Positions 9,635 through 18,587 of a DNA stretch of 64,000 nucleotides are shown here, piece after piece. Made by a program: the position numbers and the translations under genes. The notes beneath the pieces are model-generated. The model ran no database searches. It saw only the letters and a list, made by a program, of their open reading frames with translations, and was not told where the DNA came from. The stretch is taken from contig NZ_CP071445.1 in NCBI RefSeq assembly GCF_017352195.1, forward strand, positions 2,418,001 through 2,482,000. The letters run 5' to 3'. The first letter of the stretch is position 1; each line of letters starts with the position of its first letter. The DNA is from Sedimentibacter sp. zth1 (GTDB lineage: Bacteria > Bacillota > Clostridia > Tissierellales > Sedimentibacteraceae).

Positions 9635-9838
9635 TAAAAATCCTCCAAATATAAAAATATAAGTATATTATAATCCTAAGTTTCTAAAATAGCAATATGT
9701 TTTCTTAAAAAAAGGAAATGATTACGTTTTTATATTAAATATTTGGATAATATATATAGTAAAAATATTAAAAAACTATTCTAAAAATAAAAGAAAAATG
9801 TTATAATATAATTGTAACTTAATTACAAAGGTGATAAT

Positions 9839-10864
9839 ATGAGACGATTTTTTAAGGTTTATTTTTCGACTATGGTATTATACGTATGTATAGCTGTAAT
9901 CTTTATAGTTGGATTTTTAATTGTTAATAGAGATATAATTGTATTTCCAACATTTAAGCAAGTAGTAGATAATTTTACAGAAGAGGATAATAACAATTTA
10001 TCTGCTTTGGAAAAAGCTATGAAGAAAAGCTCTATAATGAATATTTTAGTAGTGGGAAAAGAAAATGTGCGTACAGATACTATAATGGTTGTTAGCTATG
10101 ATAAGAAATTAAAAAAAGCTAATGTACTTTCTGTTCCTAGAGATACTTATTATGTGAGAGAAGGGTATGATAATAGGCAACAGAAAAAAATAAATGCTAT
10201 ATATCAAGATGAAGGAATAGTTGGGTTGAAAAGTGCAGTAGAAAGTATAACAAAATTGCCAATACAAAAATATGTTTCTGTAGATTATAATGCGGTTATA
10301 AAGGTAGTAGATATACTTGAAGGGATAGAAGTTGATGTTCCGTTTAATATGGTATATACTGATCCAATGGATACACCACCATTAGAAATTAATATTTCTC
10401 AAGGACTACAGGTTCTAGATGGTGAAAATGCTTTAAAATTTTTAAGATTCAGACAGAATACAGATGGCACAGGTTATCCTAATGGAGATATTGGAAGAAT
10501 AAAAACTCAGCAGGAGTTTATAAAAACAGCGATTCGAAAAACGTTAAGTTTTAAATTGCCAGCAGTAATAAACGAATCATTTAAATACATAGACACAGAT
10601 TTTACATTGACAGAAATTTTAACATTAGCTACGGGACTAGGCGGATTTAAAACGGATAGTTTACAAACAAATATTATAGATTATTATACTAAAACAATGG
10701 ATGGTTTATCATATGTAGTTCCAAATGAAGATGGTATAAATAATTATCTTTATACATTGTATGGAGTTCAAGAAGAAGATAATACCGGTTTTATTCAAAT
10801 AATTAATGATACAGATAGCAATAGTGATATTGAAGTAAATAATGGAAATGGTCAAAATAATTAA
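9839..10864 (+). CDS. LytR-CpsA-Psr (LCP) family protein 1
   Basis: The product (341 residues) has a short cytoplasmic start, one N-terminal membrane helix (about residues 10-30) and an extracellular LCP domain. LCP motifs include NILVVGKENVRTDTIMV, SVPRDTYY, KKINAIY and GDIGRIKTQQ. LCP enzymes transfer undecaprenyl-linked anionic glycopolymers such as teichoic acids onto peptidoglycan. The acidic Asn-rich C-tail is not conserved. It is the first of three tandem paralogues. The region before it has a TATAAT at 9802-9807 followed by a small inverted repeat (TTGTAA/TTACAA, 9812-9828) that could be an operator. Confidence 0.93.
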   Translation: MRRFFKVYFSTMVLYVCIAVIFIVGFLIVNRDIIVFPTFKQVVDNFTEEDNNNLSALEKAMKKSSIMNILVVGKENVRTDTIMVVSYDKKLKKANVLSVPRDTYYVREGYDNRQQKKINAIYQDEGIVGLKSAVESITKLPIQKYVSVDYNAVIKVVDILEGIEVDVPFNMVYTDPMDTPPLEINISQGLQVLDGENALKFLRFRQNTDGTGYPNGDIGRIKTQQEFIKTAIRKTLSFKLPAVINESFKYIDTDFTLTEILTLATGLGGFKTDSLQTNIIDYYTKTMDGLSYVVPNEDGINNYLYTLYGVQEEDNTGFIQIINDTDSNSDIEVNNGNGQNN

Positions 10865-10940
10865 TAAAATGTTTGAAAATGCTACTCGTTAATGATATAA
10901 TCTAACGTGTTTTAAAAATGAAAGGTGGATATAATGAATA

Positions 10941-11909
10941 ATGCGTTTTTTAAAAGTTTTTTTAACAACATTTCTTATATCGTGTGTAGTATTAGGAATA
11001 GGTTTATTTTCATATTTTAAATTTTTCAATCCTTTGGATAATATAATAGATAATGGACAAAATTCGAATATTAGTGATAAAGAGATTGACAACGATCCAA
11101 ATCTTACACCTCTAGAAAAAGCAATACTTAAGAGTAAAAGGATAAATGTCTTGATAGTTGGCTTAGAGCATGTAAGGACAGACACTATAATGGTAGCTAG
11201 TTATGATAGAGAAAATAAGAAGGCAGATATTATTTCTGTACCTAGAGATACATTTTATGAAAGAGAAGGATATACAAATCCAGCAAGTAAAAAGATAAAT
11301 GCAGTTTATCAAAGTGAAAATATTGATGGTTTAATTGATGCAGTTGAAAATTTATTGGGAATTCCAATACACAAATATGTTACAGTTGATTATCAAGCCG
11401 TAGTAAAAGGTGTAGATTCCTTAGGGGGAGTTGAAGTAAATGTACCATTCAAGATGGTTTATAGCGATCCTTATGATACACCTCCATTATATATTAATAT
11501 ACCGGCAGGTTTGCAATTGTTAGACGGAGAGAACTCTTTAAAGTTTCTTAGATATAGGCATGGTTATAAACAAGGTGATATAGGAAGAATAAAAGCTCAA
11601 CAAGAATTTGTAAAACAAACAGTAAAAAAATTAATAAGTTTTAAATTGCCAACATTTATACGAGAAGTTTATCCTTATGTAAAAACTAATTTCTCAATTT
11701 CTGAATTAATTGCATTAGGTGGAGATGCTATTGGATTTACAATGGATGGATTAAATACTAATTTATTGCCAGGTGTAGGAAAGTATATAGGGAATGTTTC
11801 TTATTATATACCTAACTATGAAGAAGCATTAAATCTAACGTATAAATTGTATGGTTTGATTGATGATGAACCTGAAGTGGAAAATTTAAATAATGAAGAT
11901 GACAATTAA
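10941..11909 (+). CDS. LytR-CpsA-Psr (LCP) family protein 2
   Basis: The product (322 residues) has one N-terminal membrane helix (about residues 5-27) and an extracellular LCP domain with NVLIVGLEHVRTDTIMV, SVPRDTFYER, KKINAVYQSE and GDIGRIKAQQ. The predicted role is ligation of lipid-linked cell-wall polymers to peptidoglycan. It is clearly a paralogue of the genes on both sides. A closer ATG at 10934 is out of frame; the ATG at 10941 opens the long frame and is preceded by AAAGGTGG. An intrinsic terminator follows it, so the third copy may be expressed separately. Confidence 0.93.
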   Translation: MRFLKVFLTTFLISCVVLGIGLFSYFKFFNPLDNIIDNGQNSNISDKEIDNDPNLTPLEKAILKSKRINVLIVGLEHVRTDTIMVASYDRENKKADIISVPRDTFYEREGYTNPASKKINAVYQSENIDGLIDAVENLLGIPIHKYVTVDYQAVVKGVDSLGGVEVNVPFKMVYSDPYDTPPLYINIPAGLQLLDGENSLKFLRYRHGYKQGDIGRIKAQQEFVKQTVKKLISFKLPTFIREVYPYVKTNFSISELIALGGDAIGFTMDGLNTNLLPGVGKYIGNVSYYIPNYEEALNLTYKLYGLIDDEPEVENLNNEDDN

Positions 11910-11915
11910 TGAAAG

Positions 11916-11946
11916 TACGGTTATAGTTATATAACCGTTTTTATTT
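11916..11946 (+). terminator. Intrinsic terminator between LCP genes 2 and 3
   Basis: ACGGTTATA and TATAACCGT form a tight stem followed by TTTTTATTTA. It separates the second and third LCP paralogues. Confidence 0.8.
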
Positions 11947-11980
11947 ATCTAATCAAAGAAAAAGAAAGGTGAAAAAACAT

Positions 11981-12937
11981 ATGATAGGGCATTTTTTTAA
12001 AGTTTTTTTTATTACATTTTTTATTGCATTGTTAACTCTTGGCGGCATTATTTATGGATATATTAAAATCTCTAATCCCATTGACGATGTAATTTCAAAC
12101 ACTAAAAATCCAATTAATTTGACGACAGATAGTAATGCTAAAATAGACGAAGAAAAGTTGACGCCGTTTAAAGAAGCTATAAAAAATAGTAAAAGGTTAA
12201 ATGTTTTAGTAGTAGGTTTTGAACATAATCGAACAGATGCAATAATGGTTGTAAGCTTTGATAGGAAGACTGAGAAAGCTAATATTATAGCAGTTCCTAG
12301 AGATACATATTATAAAAGAGATGGATACAAAGATATAGGTTCGCAAAAAATTAATGCAATATACCAGTCAGAAAGTATAGATGGATTAATTGATGCAGTA
12401 GAAGAAATTATGTCAATACCAATACATAGATATGTTACAGTAGATTATGACGCTGTAAAAAAATGTGTGGATATTTTGGGCGGAGTAGAAGTAAATATAC
12501 CATTTGAAATGAGTTACCATGATGAATATGACACATCTCCTTTATCAATAGAATTTCAACCGGGTAAACAGTTATTAAATGGACAAAAAGCATTAGAGTT
12601 CTTAAGATTCAGAAAAAATGATGATGGTAGCAGGTCTATAGGAGACATTGGGAGAATAAAATTACAACAAGAGTTTATCAAAAATGCTATTAAGAAAACT
12701 ATTAGCTATAAGTTAGGTTCAATTTTAGAGGAGATGTATAAGCATATAGATACTAATTTTTCTTTTACAGAGTTAATAGATTTAACGGGTGACTTGGTAC
12801 AGTTTTCAACAGATGATTTAAAGTGTGAATTATTGCCAGGTGAAGTTACATCAATTCAAAATCTATCGTTTGTTAAGCCAAATTATGAAAAAATTCTAAA
12901 AATGGTGTACGAGTTGTATGGCTTAACAGATAATTAA
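11981..12937 (+). CDS. LytR-CpsA-Psr (LCP) family protein 3
   Basis: The product (318 residues from this start) has an N-terminal membrane helix and an LCP domain with NVLVVGFEHNRTDAIMV, AVPRDTYYKR, QKINAIYQSE and GDIGRIKLQQ. The predicted role is attachment of anionic polymers to peptidoglycan outside the membrane. The frame also opens at a GTG (11969), but that codon overlaps the AAAGGTG ribosome site. The ATG at 11981 is correctly spaced from it, so I use it. The Asp/Arg catalytic residues of the family appear conserved in all three copies. Confidence 0.92.
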   Translation: MIGHFFKVFFITFFIALLTLGGIIYGYIKISNPIDDVISNTKNPINLTTDSNAKIDEEKLTPFKEAIKNSKRLNVLVVGFEHNRTDAIMVVSFDRKTEKANIIAVPRDTYYKRDGYKDIGSQKINAIYQSESIDGLIDAVEEIMSIPIHRYVTVDYDAVKKCVDILGGVEVNIPFEMSYHDEYDTSPLSIEFQPGKQLLNGQKALEFLRFRKNDDGSRSIGDIGRIKLQQEFIKNAIKKTISYKLGSILEEMYKHIDTNFSFTELIDLTGDLVQFSTDDLKCELLPGEVTSIQNLSFVKPNYEKILKMVYELYGLTDN

Positions 12938-13103
12938 TAAGTGATTTATTCAAAAAAATCAATTATTACAATGAGGTAATAACTTTATAAATATTCAAAA
13001 CATTTGCATACAAAATATTTTAGAGAGAAAGTGAATTTAAAAGATATTTTCGTTGTGATAATAATTGTAAAACAAACGAATTTGAGGTGTAAAAGCGCAG
13101 GAA

Positions 13104-13139
13104 AATGTTTTCATAAAGTAGATAATTAATGAAAACATT
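13104..13139 (+). promoter_or_regulatory. Inverted repeat upstream of arcA, possible paired cre-like sites
   Basis: AATGTTTTCAT (13104-13114) and ATGAAAACATT (13129-13139) are perfect 11-base inverted arms 14 bases apart. Each arm resembles one catabolite-responsive element (TGAAANCGNTTNCA-like) but lacks its central CG. It lies in the 317-base gap before arcA, about 55 bases before the -35. The gap otherwise holds AT-rich sequence and the arcA promoter. Confidence 0.35.
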
Positions 13140-13193
13140 CTGTATATTTATTAATGCATAATTATAATACATAAGTATAAATATTAATTACTA

Positions 13194-13222
13194 TTGACTT
13201 AGCATTAATGAAATGTTAAACT
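13194..13222 (+). promoter_or_regulatory. Candidate promoter of the arcABC operon
   Basis: TTGACT (13194-13199) and TAAACT (13217-13222) are 17 bases apart and lie about 33 bases before the arcA start. The hexamers are near consensus. Confidence 0.5.
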
Positions 13223-13254
13223 TAAATAAATTATAAAAGGATATGGTGGTAATT

Positions 13255-14478
13255 ATGAATAATGATGCTATTCAGATTTATTCTGAAATTGGAAAATTAA
13301 AAAAGGTTTTACTACATAGGCCTGGTTACGAACTGGAAAATTTAATGCCAGATTATCTAGAAAGATTATTGTTTGATGACATACCATACTTGAAGGTTGC
13401 ACAGGAAGAGCATGATGCTTTTGCTGATATTCTTAGGAAGAATGGCTCGGAAGTAGTCTATTTGGAAGATTTAGTAACTGAAGCAATCACAGATAATGAT
13501 GTAAAAAATAATTTTATAAGTGAATATATCATTGAAGCGGGCATAAAAGAAACTAGAAAAACAGAAGTATTGACAGATTTTTTCAAATCATATGAAAATA
13601 AGGATATGGTTATGAAAATGATAGCTGGAGTTAGAAAAAGTGAAATAAAAGGTTATGAAAAAAGAAATTTAGTAGATTTTTTAGATGACGATTATCCATT
13701 TCTAATTGATCCAATGCCAAACTTATATTTTACAAGAGATAATTTCTCTACTGTAGGTCGTGGCGTTTCTTTACATAAGATGCATACAGTGACTCGTGGA
13801 AGAGAGACATTGTTTGGAAAATATGTTTTCAAATATCATAAAGAGTACAATAAAACACCTCTATGGTATGATAGAACTGAAGATTTTTCAGTTGAAGGTG
13901 GAGATGTTCTTATTTTAAATGAAGATACTGTAGCAATAGGTATTTCTCAAAGAACTCAACCAAGTGCAATAGAAAAATATGCAAAGAATTTATTAGGAAA
14001 TGACAGCTTTAATAAAATATTAGCAATAGATATACCAAAACATAGAGCTTTTATGCATTTAGACACAGTATTTACAATGGTTGATTATGATAAATTTACT
14101 ATACATCCAAATATCAAAAAAAATATGAACTTATTTGCTATAACAAAGAAAGATAATGGCGAATTATCAATAGAAGAAGAGCATGGTTCAGTAGATGAAA
14201 TACTAAAAAGACATTTGAATTTGGACAAGGTGTCACTTATAACTTGTGGTGGTGGAAATGTTATAGATGCAGCTAGAGAACAATGGAATGATGGTTCAAA
14301 TACTCTTGCAATATCACCTGGAAATGTGGTAGTATATGCAAGAAATTATGTTTCAAATAAAGTATTAGAAGAAAGTGGAATAAAAGTACATGTTATGCCA
14401 AGCGCCGAATTATCAAGAGGACGTGGAGGTCCAAGATGTATGAGTATGCCACTAGTAAGAGAACCATTAAAAAAATAA
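13255..14478 (+). CDS. arcA: Arginine deiminase
   Basis: The product (407 residues) should hydrolyse arginine to citrulline and ammonia, the first step of the arginine deiminase pathway. Guanidino-modifying-enzyme motifs are present in order: [34 protein letters not shown] with the catalytic His/Asp, TCGGGN, and the C-terminal [13 protein letters not shown] with the nucleophilic Cys. The frame also opens at an ATG at 13243. The GGTGG ribosome site (13245-13249) lies after that codon and fits the ATG at 13255. arcB and arcC follow. Confidence 0.97.
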   Translation: MNNDAIQIYSEIGKLKKVLLHRPGYELENLMPDYLERLLFDDIPYLKVAQEEHDAFADILRKNGSEVVYLEDLVTEAITDNDVKNNFISEYIIEAGIKETRKTEVLTDFFKSYENKDMVMKMIAGVRKSEIKGYEKRNLVDFLDDDYPFLIDPMPNLYFTRDNFSTVGRGVSLHKMHTVTRGRETLFGKYVFKYHKEYNKTPLWYDRTEDFSVEGGDVLILNEDTVAIGISQRTQPSAIEKYAKNLLGNDSFNKILAIDIPKHRAFMHLDTVFTMVDYDKFTIHPNIKKNMNLFAITKKDNGELSIEEEHGSVDEILKRHLNLDKVSLITCGGGNVIDAAREQWNDGSNTLAISPGNVVVYARNYVSNKVLEESGIKVHVMPSAELSRGRGGPRCMSMPLVREPLKK

Positions 14479-14511
14479 CAATATTATTAAAATTTTAGGA
14501 GGATATTTATA

Positions 14512-15498
14512 ATGGCAGTTAATTTAAAAGGAAGAAGTTTTTTAACATTGATGGATTTTTCTCCATTAGAAATTAGATACATGTTAGATTTAGCACATGA
14601 TTTAAAAGCTAAAAAAAGAGCAGGTATTAAAGGTAACGTGCTTGAAGGTAAAAATATTGTTTTATTATTTGAAAAAACTTCAACTAGAACAAGATGTGCT
14701 TTTGAGGTTGGAGCTATGGAAGAAGGAGCAAATGTTACTTTCTTAGATTCAGGAAGCTCACAAGTTGGTAAAAAAGAATCAATAGAAGATACAGCAAAAG
14801 TATTAGGAAGATTTTATGATGGTATTGAGTATAGAGGATACAGTCAAAAAGTTGTTGAAGATTTATCTAAATATTCAGGAGTACCAGTATTCAACGGTTT
14901 AACTGATGTTGATCACCCAACTCAAATTCTTGCTGATATGTTAACAATAGAAGAACACGTAGCAAAACCTTTAAATAAAGTTAAAGTTGTATTTGCAGGC
15001 GATATAAGAAACAACATGTCATATGCTTGGATGTATGGATGTGCAAAAATGGGAATGCACTTTGTAGCATTTGGACCGAAAGAATTGGAAGTTGATAAAG
15101 AAGTATTAAGAAGAGCTAATGAAGTAGCAAAAGAAACAGGTGCTATCATAGAAGTAGCACATGATATTGAAGCTGTTAAAGGCGCTGATGTTATTTACAC
15201 AGACGTTTGGGCATCAATGGGAGAAGAAGCACAAATACCAGAAAGAGTAAAATTATTAACTCCTTATAAAGTAACTATGGATTTATTAAAAGCTACTGGT
15301 AACCCAGATATTAAATTTTTACACTGCTTACCATCATTCTACAATTTTGAAACTAAAATGGCAAAAGAATGGCATGAAAAAGGAATAGACATAAGAGAAG
15401 TAACTGACGAAGTATTTAGAAGCAGATATTCAGTAGTATTTGATGAAGCAGAAAATAGAATGCATACTATAAAAGCAGTAATGGTTGCAACTATATAA
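14512..15498 (+). CDS. arcB: Ornithine carbamoyltransferase (catabolic)
   Basis: The product (328 residues) should phosphorolyse citrulline to ornithine and carbamoyl phosphate in the arginine deiminase pathway. The carbamoyl-phosphate site [14 protein letters not shown] lies near residues 55-70. [10 protein letters not shown] and the ornithine-loop motif HCLPSF are present. Its place between arcA and arcC supports the catabolic role and not arginine synthesis. A good AGGAGG site precedes the ATG. A strong terminator-like hairpin follows it, before arcC. Confidence 0.97.
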   Translation: MAVNLKGRSFLTLMDFSPLEIRYMLDLAHDLKAKKRAGIKGNVLEGKNIVLLFEKTSTRTRCAFEVGAMEEGANVTFLDSGSSQVGKKESIEDTAKVLGRFYDGIEYRGYSQKVVEDLSKYSGVPVFNGLTDVDHPTQILADMLTIEEHVAKPLNKVKVVFAGDIRNNMSYAWMYGCAKMGMHFVAFGPKELEVDKEVLRRANEVAKETGAIIEVAHDIEAVKGADVIYTDVWASMGEEAQIPERVKLLTPYKVTMDLLKATGNPDIKFLHCLPSFYNFETKMAKEWHEKGIDIREVTDEVFRSRYSVVFDEAENRMHTIKAVMVATI

Positions 15499-15526
15499 CA
15501 AGTAAAATAAAAAAACAAAAAACTTG

Positions 15527-15557
15527 GGAATAGCTTGTAAAAGCTATTCCTTTTTTA
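15527..15557 (+). terminator. Terminator-like hairpin between arcB and arcC
   Basis: GGAATAGCTT and AAGCTATTCC form a 10-base stem followed by TTTTTT. It is positioned inside the arc operon and could attenuate arcC or stabilise the upstream mRNA. Confidence 0.8.
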
Positions 15558-15573
15558 AAGGAGAAAATATAAT

Positions 15574-16512
15574 ATGGCACAAAAAGTAGTAGTGGCTCTA
15601 GGCGGAAATGCGTTAGAAGATAAAAGTTTACCATCAACAGCAGAATCTCAATTAATTGTTGTTAAAAGAACTAGCGAAAAATTAGCTGAGATTAGCTTAA
15701 AAGGATATGAAATTGCAATTGTTCACGGAAATGGACCTCAAGTGGGAAGAATTTTGTTGTCGTCTGAAACAGCAAAAGATGTAACACCTTCAATGCCTTT
15801 TGATGTATGTGGTGCAATGAGCCAAGGATATATAGGATATCATATACAACAAGCTTTAAAGCAAACATTGAGACAGCAAGGTAGAGAAGTACCAGTTGTT
15901 TCAGTTGTTACTCAAGTAGTAGTAGATGAAAATGATAGGGCTTTCAAAAATCCTACAAAACCAATAGGACCATTTTATTCAGAACAAGAAGCAAAAATAT
16001 TGCAAGGTGAAAAAGGATATACAGTTAAAGAAGATGCTGGAAGAGGTTGGAGAAGAGTAGTTCCATCACCAATGCCTATTAAAATAGTTGAACTTGATAC
16101 AGTTAAAAAACTATGGGATTCTACAATCGTTGTAACTTGTGGTGGTGGTGGAATACCAGTAGTTGAAAGAGCAGACGGTTCGCTAGAAGGTGTTGCAGCA
16201 GTTATAGATAAAGACTTAGCATCTGAAAGATTAGCTGAAGATATGAATGCTGATGTATTGTTAATATTAACTGAAGTTGAACAAGTAGCTATAAACTTTA
16301 ATAAGCCAAATCAGCAAAATTTATCATCACTTTCTATAGAAGAATCAAAAAAATATATTGAAGAAGGACATTTTGCGCCTGGAAGTATGTTACCAAAAAT
16401 CCAAGCAGCTTTAAAATTTGCTGAATCAAAACCAGGAAGAAAAGCAATCATTACTTCATTGTATAAAGCAGTTGATGCACTAGAAGGAAAAAGCGGTACA
16501 GTAATTCAATAA
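15574..16512 (+). CDS. arcC: Carbamate kinase
   Basis: The product (312 residues) should transfer phosphate from carbamoyl phosphate to ADP, giving ATP, CO2 and ammonia, the energy-yielding end of the arginine deiminase pathway. Family motifs are VVALGGNALE at the start, VHGNGPQVG near residue 48, and TCGGGGIPV in the middle. The length is exactly typical. No arginine/ornithine antiporter (arcD) lies in the operon, so exchange must depend on a transporter elsewhere. A short hairpin terminator follows. Confidence 0.97.
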   Translation: MAQKVVVALGGNALEDKSLPSTAESQLIVVKRTSEKLAEISLKGYEIAIVHGNGPQVGRILLSSETAKDVTPSMPFDVCGAMSQGYIGYHIQQALKQTLRQQGREVPVVSVVTQVVVDENDRAFKNPTKPIGPFYSEQEAKILQGEKGYTVKEDAGRGWRRVVPSPMPIKIVELDTVKKLWDSTIVVTCGGGGIPVVERADGSLEGVAAVIDKDLASERLAEDMNADVLLILTEVEQVAINFNKPNQQNLSSLSIEESKKYIEEGHFAPGSMLPKIQAALKFAESKPGRKAIITSLYKAVDALEGKSGTVIQ

Positions 16513-16523
16513 GTAAATATAAA

Positions 16524-16553
16524 GGCCTCAAATGTAAATTTGAGGTTTTATTA
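16524..16553 (+). terminator. Terminator of the arc operon
   Basis: CCTCAAAT and ATTTGAGG form a stem followed by TTTTATT, directly after arcC. Confidence 0.75.
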
Positions 16554-16604
16554 TAAATTGTTATAAAATATTTCTAAAAAAGTAAAATCATGAAACCGAT
16601 AAAA

Positions 16605-16634
16605 TTGACACAAAATGGTTAAACGTGATATAAT
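16605..16634 (+). promoter_or_regulatory. Consensus sigma-A promoter of the HTH-TPR regulator
   Basis: Perfect TTGACA (16605-16610) and perfect TATAAT (16629-16634) are 18 bases apart, 29 bases before the regulator ATG. Confidence 0.8.
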
Positions 16635-16663
16635 TTCAATAAATATATTACTGGAGGTAGGAT

Positions 16664-17602
16664 ATGTCTGTTTTTTCAATTGGTGAAGTATTAAGGAAAC
16701 ATAGAGTTGAATTAGGGATAAGTCAAGAAGATTTATGTACTGGAATATGTTCTGTTCCTACGCTTTCTAGAATAGAAAATGGAGTTCGTGTTCCAAGTAA
16801 ATCACACTTTGATGCATTGATGCAACGTATGGGACAAAGTGGTGAAATGTATGATGCTTATATTGGTACGCAGGATTTTGAAATACATGAAACAAAATTT
16901 AAAATAAGATCGGCAATAATTGCTTGTAATTATGAATTAGCCAGTGAATTGCTTATAAAGCTTAAAAAATTGAATAATGAAAATGATAATAATGATAATA
17001 TATCAAAACAGTTTATCATGTATATAGAAGTAATATTGAAAGCAAAAGGTGTATATGATAAATATTCACTCAAAGTGTTGGAAGATGCAATTAGATTAAC
17101 TATGCCGTCATATGGTAAAACCAAAATCTATGAACGTTTATTAACTTTTGATGAAATAACTATTTTAAATAATATAGGAAATGCATATGGATTAATTGGA
17201 AAAACAAAAAAAAGCATTAAAACTTTATATGAATTAAAAAAGTTTATGGATAAAAAATATATAAATTCAGAAGAAAAGGTAAGAACATATCCTATGGTTT
17301 TATATAACTTATCAAAATGGCTAGGGTTGGACAATAGATTCGAAGAATGTATAGAAATTTGTGATATTGGTATTGTAATAGCTGCAGAGAGTAGTAAAAT
17401 GCAATTATTAAGCAAACTTCTCTATAACAAAGCATGGTGTATGATGAAAATGCAGGATTTAACCTTGCAGGAAGACTGTCGCAAATTGCTGTTGCAAGCT
17501 TATTATATTGCAACAGCAACTGGACAAAATAGTACTGCCTTAACAATTAAAAAATTTGGACTTGAAAATTGTTTATTTTTAAAAGAGGAGTACTTTTATT
17601 GA
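16664..17602 (+). CDS. HTH-TPR transcriptional regulator (RRNPP/PlcR-like)
   Basis: The product (312 residues) has an N-terminal XRE helix-turn-helix (about residues 7-61; GISQEDLCTGICSVPTLSRIENG). A helical region of tetratricopeptide-like repeats runs to the end. This architecture and length match the RRNPP class (PlcR, Rgg, ComR), which bind short re-imported peptides. A consensus promoter and GGAGG site precede it. Its 3' end overlaps by 7 bases the 3' end of a converging gene for a small exported peptide (17596-17766), the likely cognate signal. It lies directly after arcABC. The receptor-ligand pairing is inference; the architecture is visible. Confidence 0.85.
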   Translation: MSVFSIGEVLRKHRVELGISQEDLCTGICSVPTLSRIENGVRVPSKSHFDALMQRMGQSGEMYDAYIGTQDFEIHETKFKIRSAIIACNYELASELLIKLKKLNNENDNNDNISKQFIMYIEVILKAKGVYDKYSLKVLEDAIRLTMPSYGKTKIYERLLTFDEITILNNIGNAYGLIGKTKKSIKTLYELKKFMDKKYINSEEKVRTYPMVLYNLSKWLGLDNRFEECIEICDIGIVIAAESSKMQLLSKLLYNKAWCMMKMQDLTLQEDCRKLLLQAYYIATATGQNSTALTIKKFGLENCLFLKEEYFY

Positions 17603-17766
17603 TCAACTTCTTGAGGAGGTAAATTACAGTCTGGGCTGATAACAGGACTGCCAATAGATGCTATGCTCTGATCAACTTCTTGAGGAGGTAAATTACAAGC
17701 TTCCGCACAAACGAATGACAACATCAATAGTGTGAAAGTAATTAATAATACTTTGAATTTTTTCAT
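17596..17766 (-). CDS. Small exported peptide with two identical decapeptides, candidate pheromone precursor
   Basis: This 56-residue product has a lysine start (MKKFKV), a hydrophobic signal sequence to about residue 20, then a short secreted part. The decapeptide CNLPPQEVDQ occurs at residues 24-33 and again as the last ten residues (47-56). They are separated by the 13 residues SIASIGSPVISPD. At DNA level the repeat is an exact 29-base direct repeat (17600-17628 and 17669-17697). The start at 17766 is preceded by an AGAAGGA ribosome site; the frame continues upstream to 17823 without one. It converges on the HTH-TPR regulator with a 7-base overlap, typical of RRNPP signal-receptor pairs. 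Confidence 0.75.
   Translation of the reverse strand: MKKFKVLLITFTLLMLSFVCAEACNLPPQEVDQSIASIGSPVISPDCNLPPQEVDQ
17600..17697. repeat. Two exact 29-base direct repeats, 69-base period
   Basis: The copies are 17600-17628 and 17669-17697. The 69-base period is 23 codons, so both copies are read in the same frame of the small peptide gene and encode the same decapeptide. Confidence 0.95.
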
Positions 17767-17840
17767 TACATATCCTTCTTTCTTTTTTTTTTTGCGTTCT
17801 TTATTGTACATAAACAATAACACATTTTTAGTTATATGAA

Positions 17841-17893
17841 CATGACGTTTTTGGAAAATTTTTTTTAAAATAATTTTTCCAAAAACGTCATGG
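17841..17893. repeat. Large inverted repeat between the peptide gene and the next gene
   Basis: CATGACGTTTTTGGAAAA and TTTTCCAAAAACGTCATG are 18-base arms around an AT-rich loop. It lies upstream of the peptide gene (minus) and upstream of the hypothetical gene at 17956 (plus). It could be an operator, or a hairpin in either leader; no clear uridine tract follows it in either direction. Confidence 0.85.
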
Positions 17894-17955
17894 CTTTTTT
17901 AGTAATTTTAAGTTATTTTATAATTATACGGGTTAGAAAAAAGGAGGTGTAAATT

Positions 17956-18483
17956 ATGTTTTATAAAATATGTGACAATTATAATTTAATTGAAAAATTG
18001 AAAACTTTTTTTATAAACTCCAATAGTAAAAATAATATATTTCTTATTAGAGCAAATTTGTTGCAAAACAACATAATAAAACTGTTAGAAACTACTTGTC
18101 TGAATAATTATGTCTCTTTTTTAAATAATCAAGATATTAAAATAAATCAAGAAGTTATAAAATTAAATCTAAAAGATTTTTCAGAAAACAATAATATTTT
18201 TACTTTAGTTCATGTATATAAAAACATGGTAAATAGCAAAACATATAACATTCCCTTAGTGGATTTCGCCTTTATGTATAAGATTATGAAAATTGGGAAA
18301 ACTGTGGGATACAAAATGCCATTTATAATAATTGTAATAGATTCCAATACTATTAAAGTAGAGGTTTATTATAAAAAAAGTATATATAAAGATATAGAAA
18401 TAATAAAAAATACAGAAGTTGCAGAAAATATGGTTGCTGAAAACAATGAAAATACTTATATACTGAAGGATATAGATTTTTGA
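17956..18483 (+). CDS. Hypothetical protein
   Basis: I do not recognise this 175-residue protein. It has no signal peptide and no clear membrane helix. It is rich in Asn, Ile and Lys, has a hydrophobic strand-like segment (MPFIIIVID) near residue 122, and ends with a variable acidic tail. A good AAGGAGGTG ribosome site supports it being a real gene. It is transcribed away from the peptide gene, with the 18-base inverted repeat in between, so it may be controlled by the HTH-TPR/peptide system; that is inference. Codon use is as AT-rich as its neighbours. Confidence 0.65.
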   Translation: MFYKICDNYNLIEKLKTFFINSNSKNNIFLIRANLLQNNIIKLLETTCLNNYVSFLNNQDIKINQEVIKLNLKDFSENNNIFTLVHVYKNMVNSKTYNIPLVDFAFMYKIMKIGKTVGYKMPFIIIVIDSNTIKVEVYYKKSIYKDIEIIKNTEVAENMVAENNENTYILKDIDF

Positions 18484-18587
18484 TATAAAATGGAGTATAT
18501 CCTATATTTTGTTTTTATAATCACTATTGACTTATATACTCATAATATATAATATATGTATTATATTAAAATAAGTGGGTAAATAAT

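Noticed and set aside
10934-10936. ATG at 10934 as the start of the second LCP gene
   Set aside because: It is out of frame with the LCP protein; the ATG at 10941 opens the family sequence.
17600-17697. The 29-base direct repeat as a possible CRISPR or attachment site
   Set aside because: There are only two copies, in phase with one peptide gene at a 23-codon period, so coding repetition explains them.
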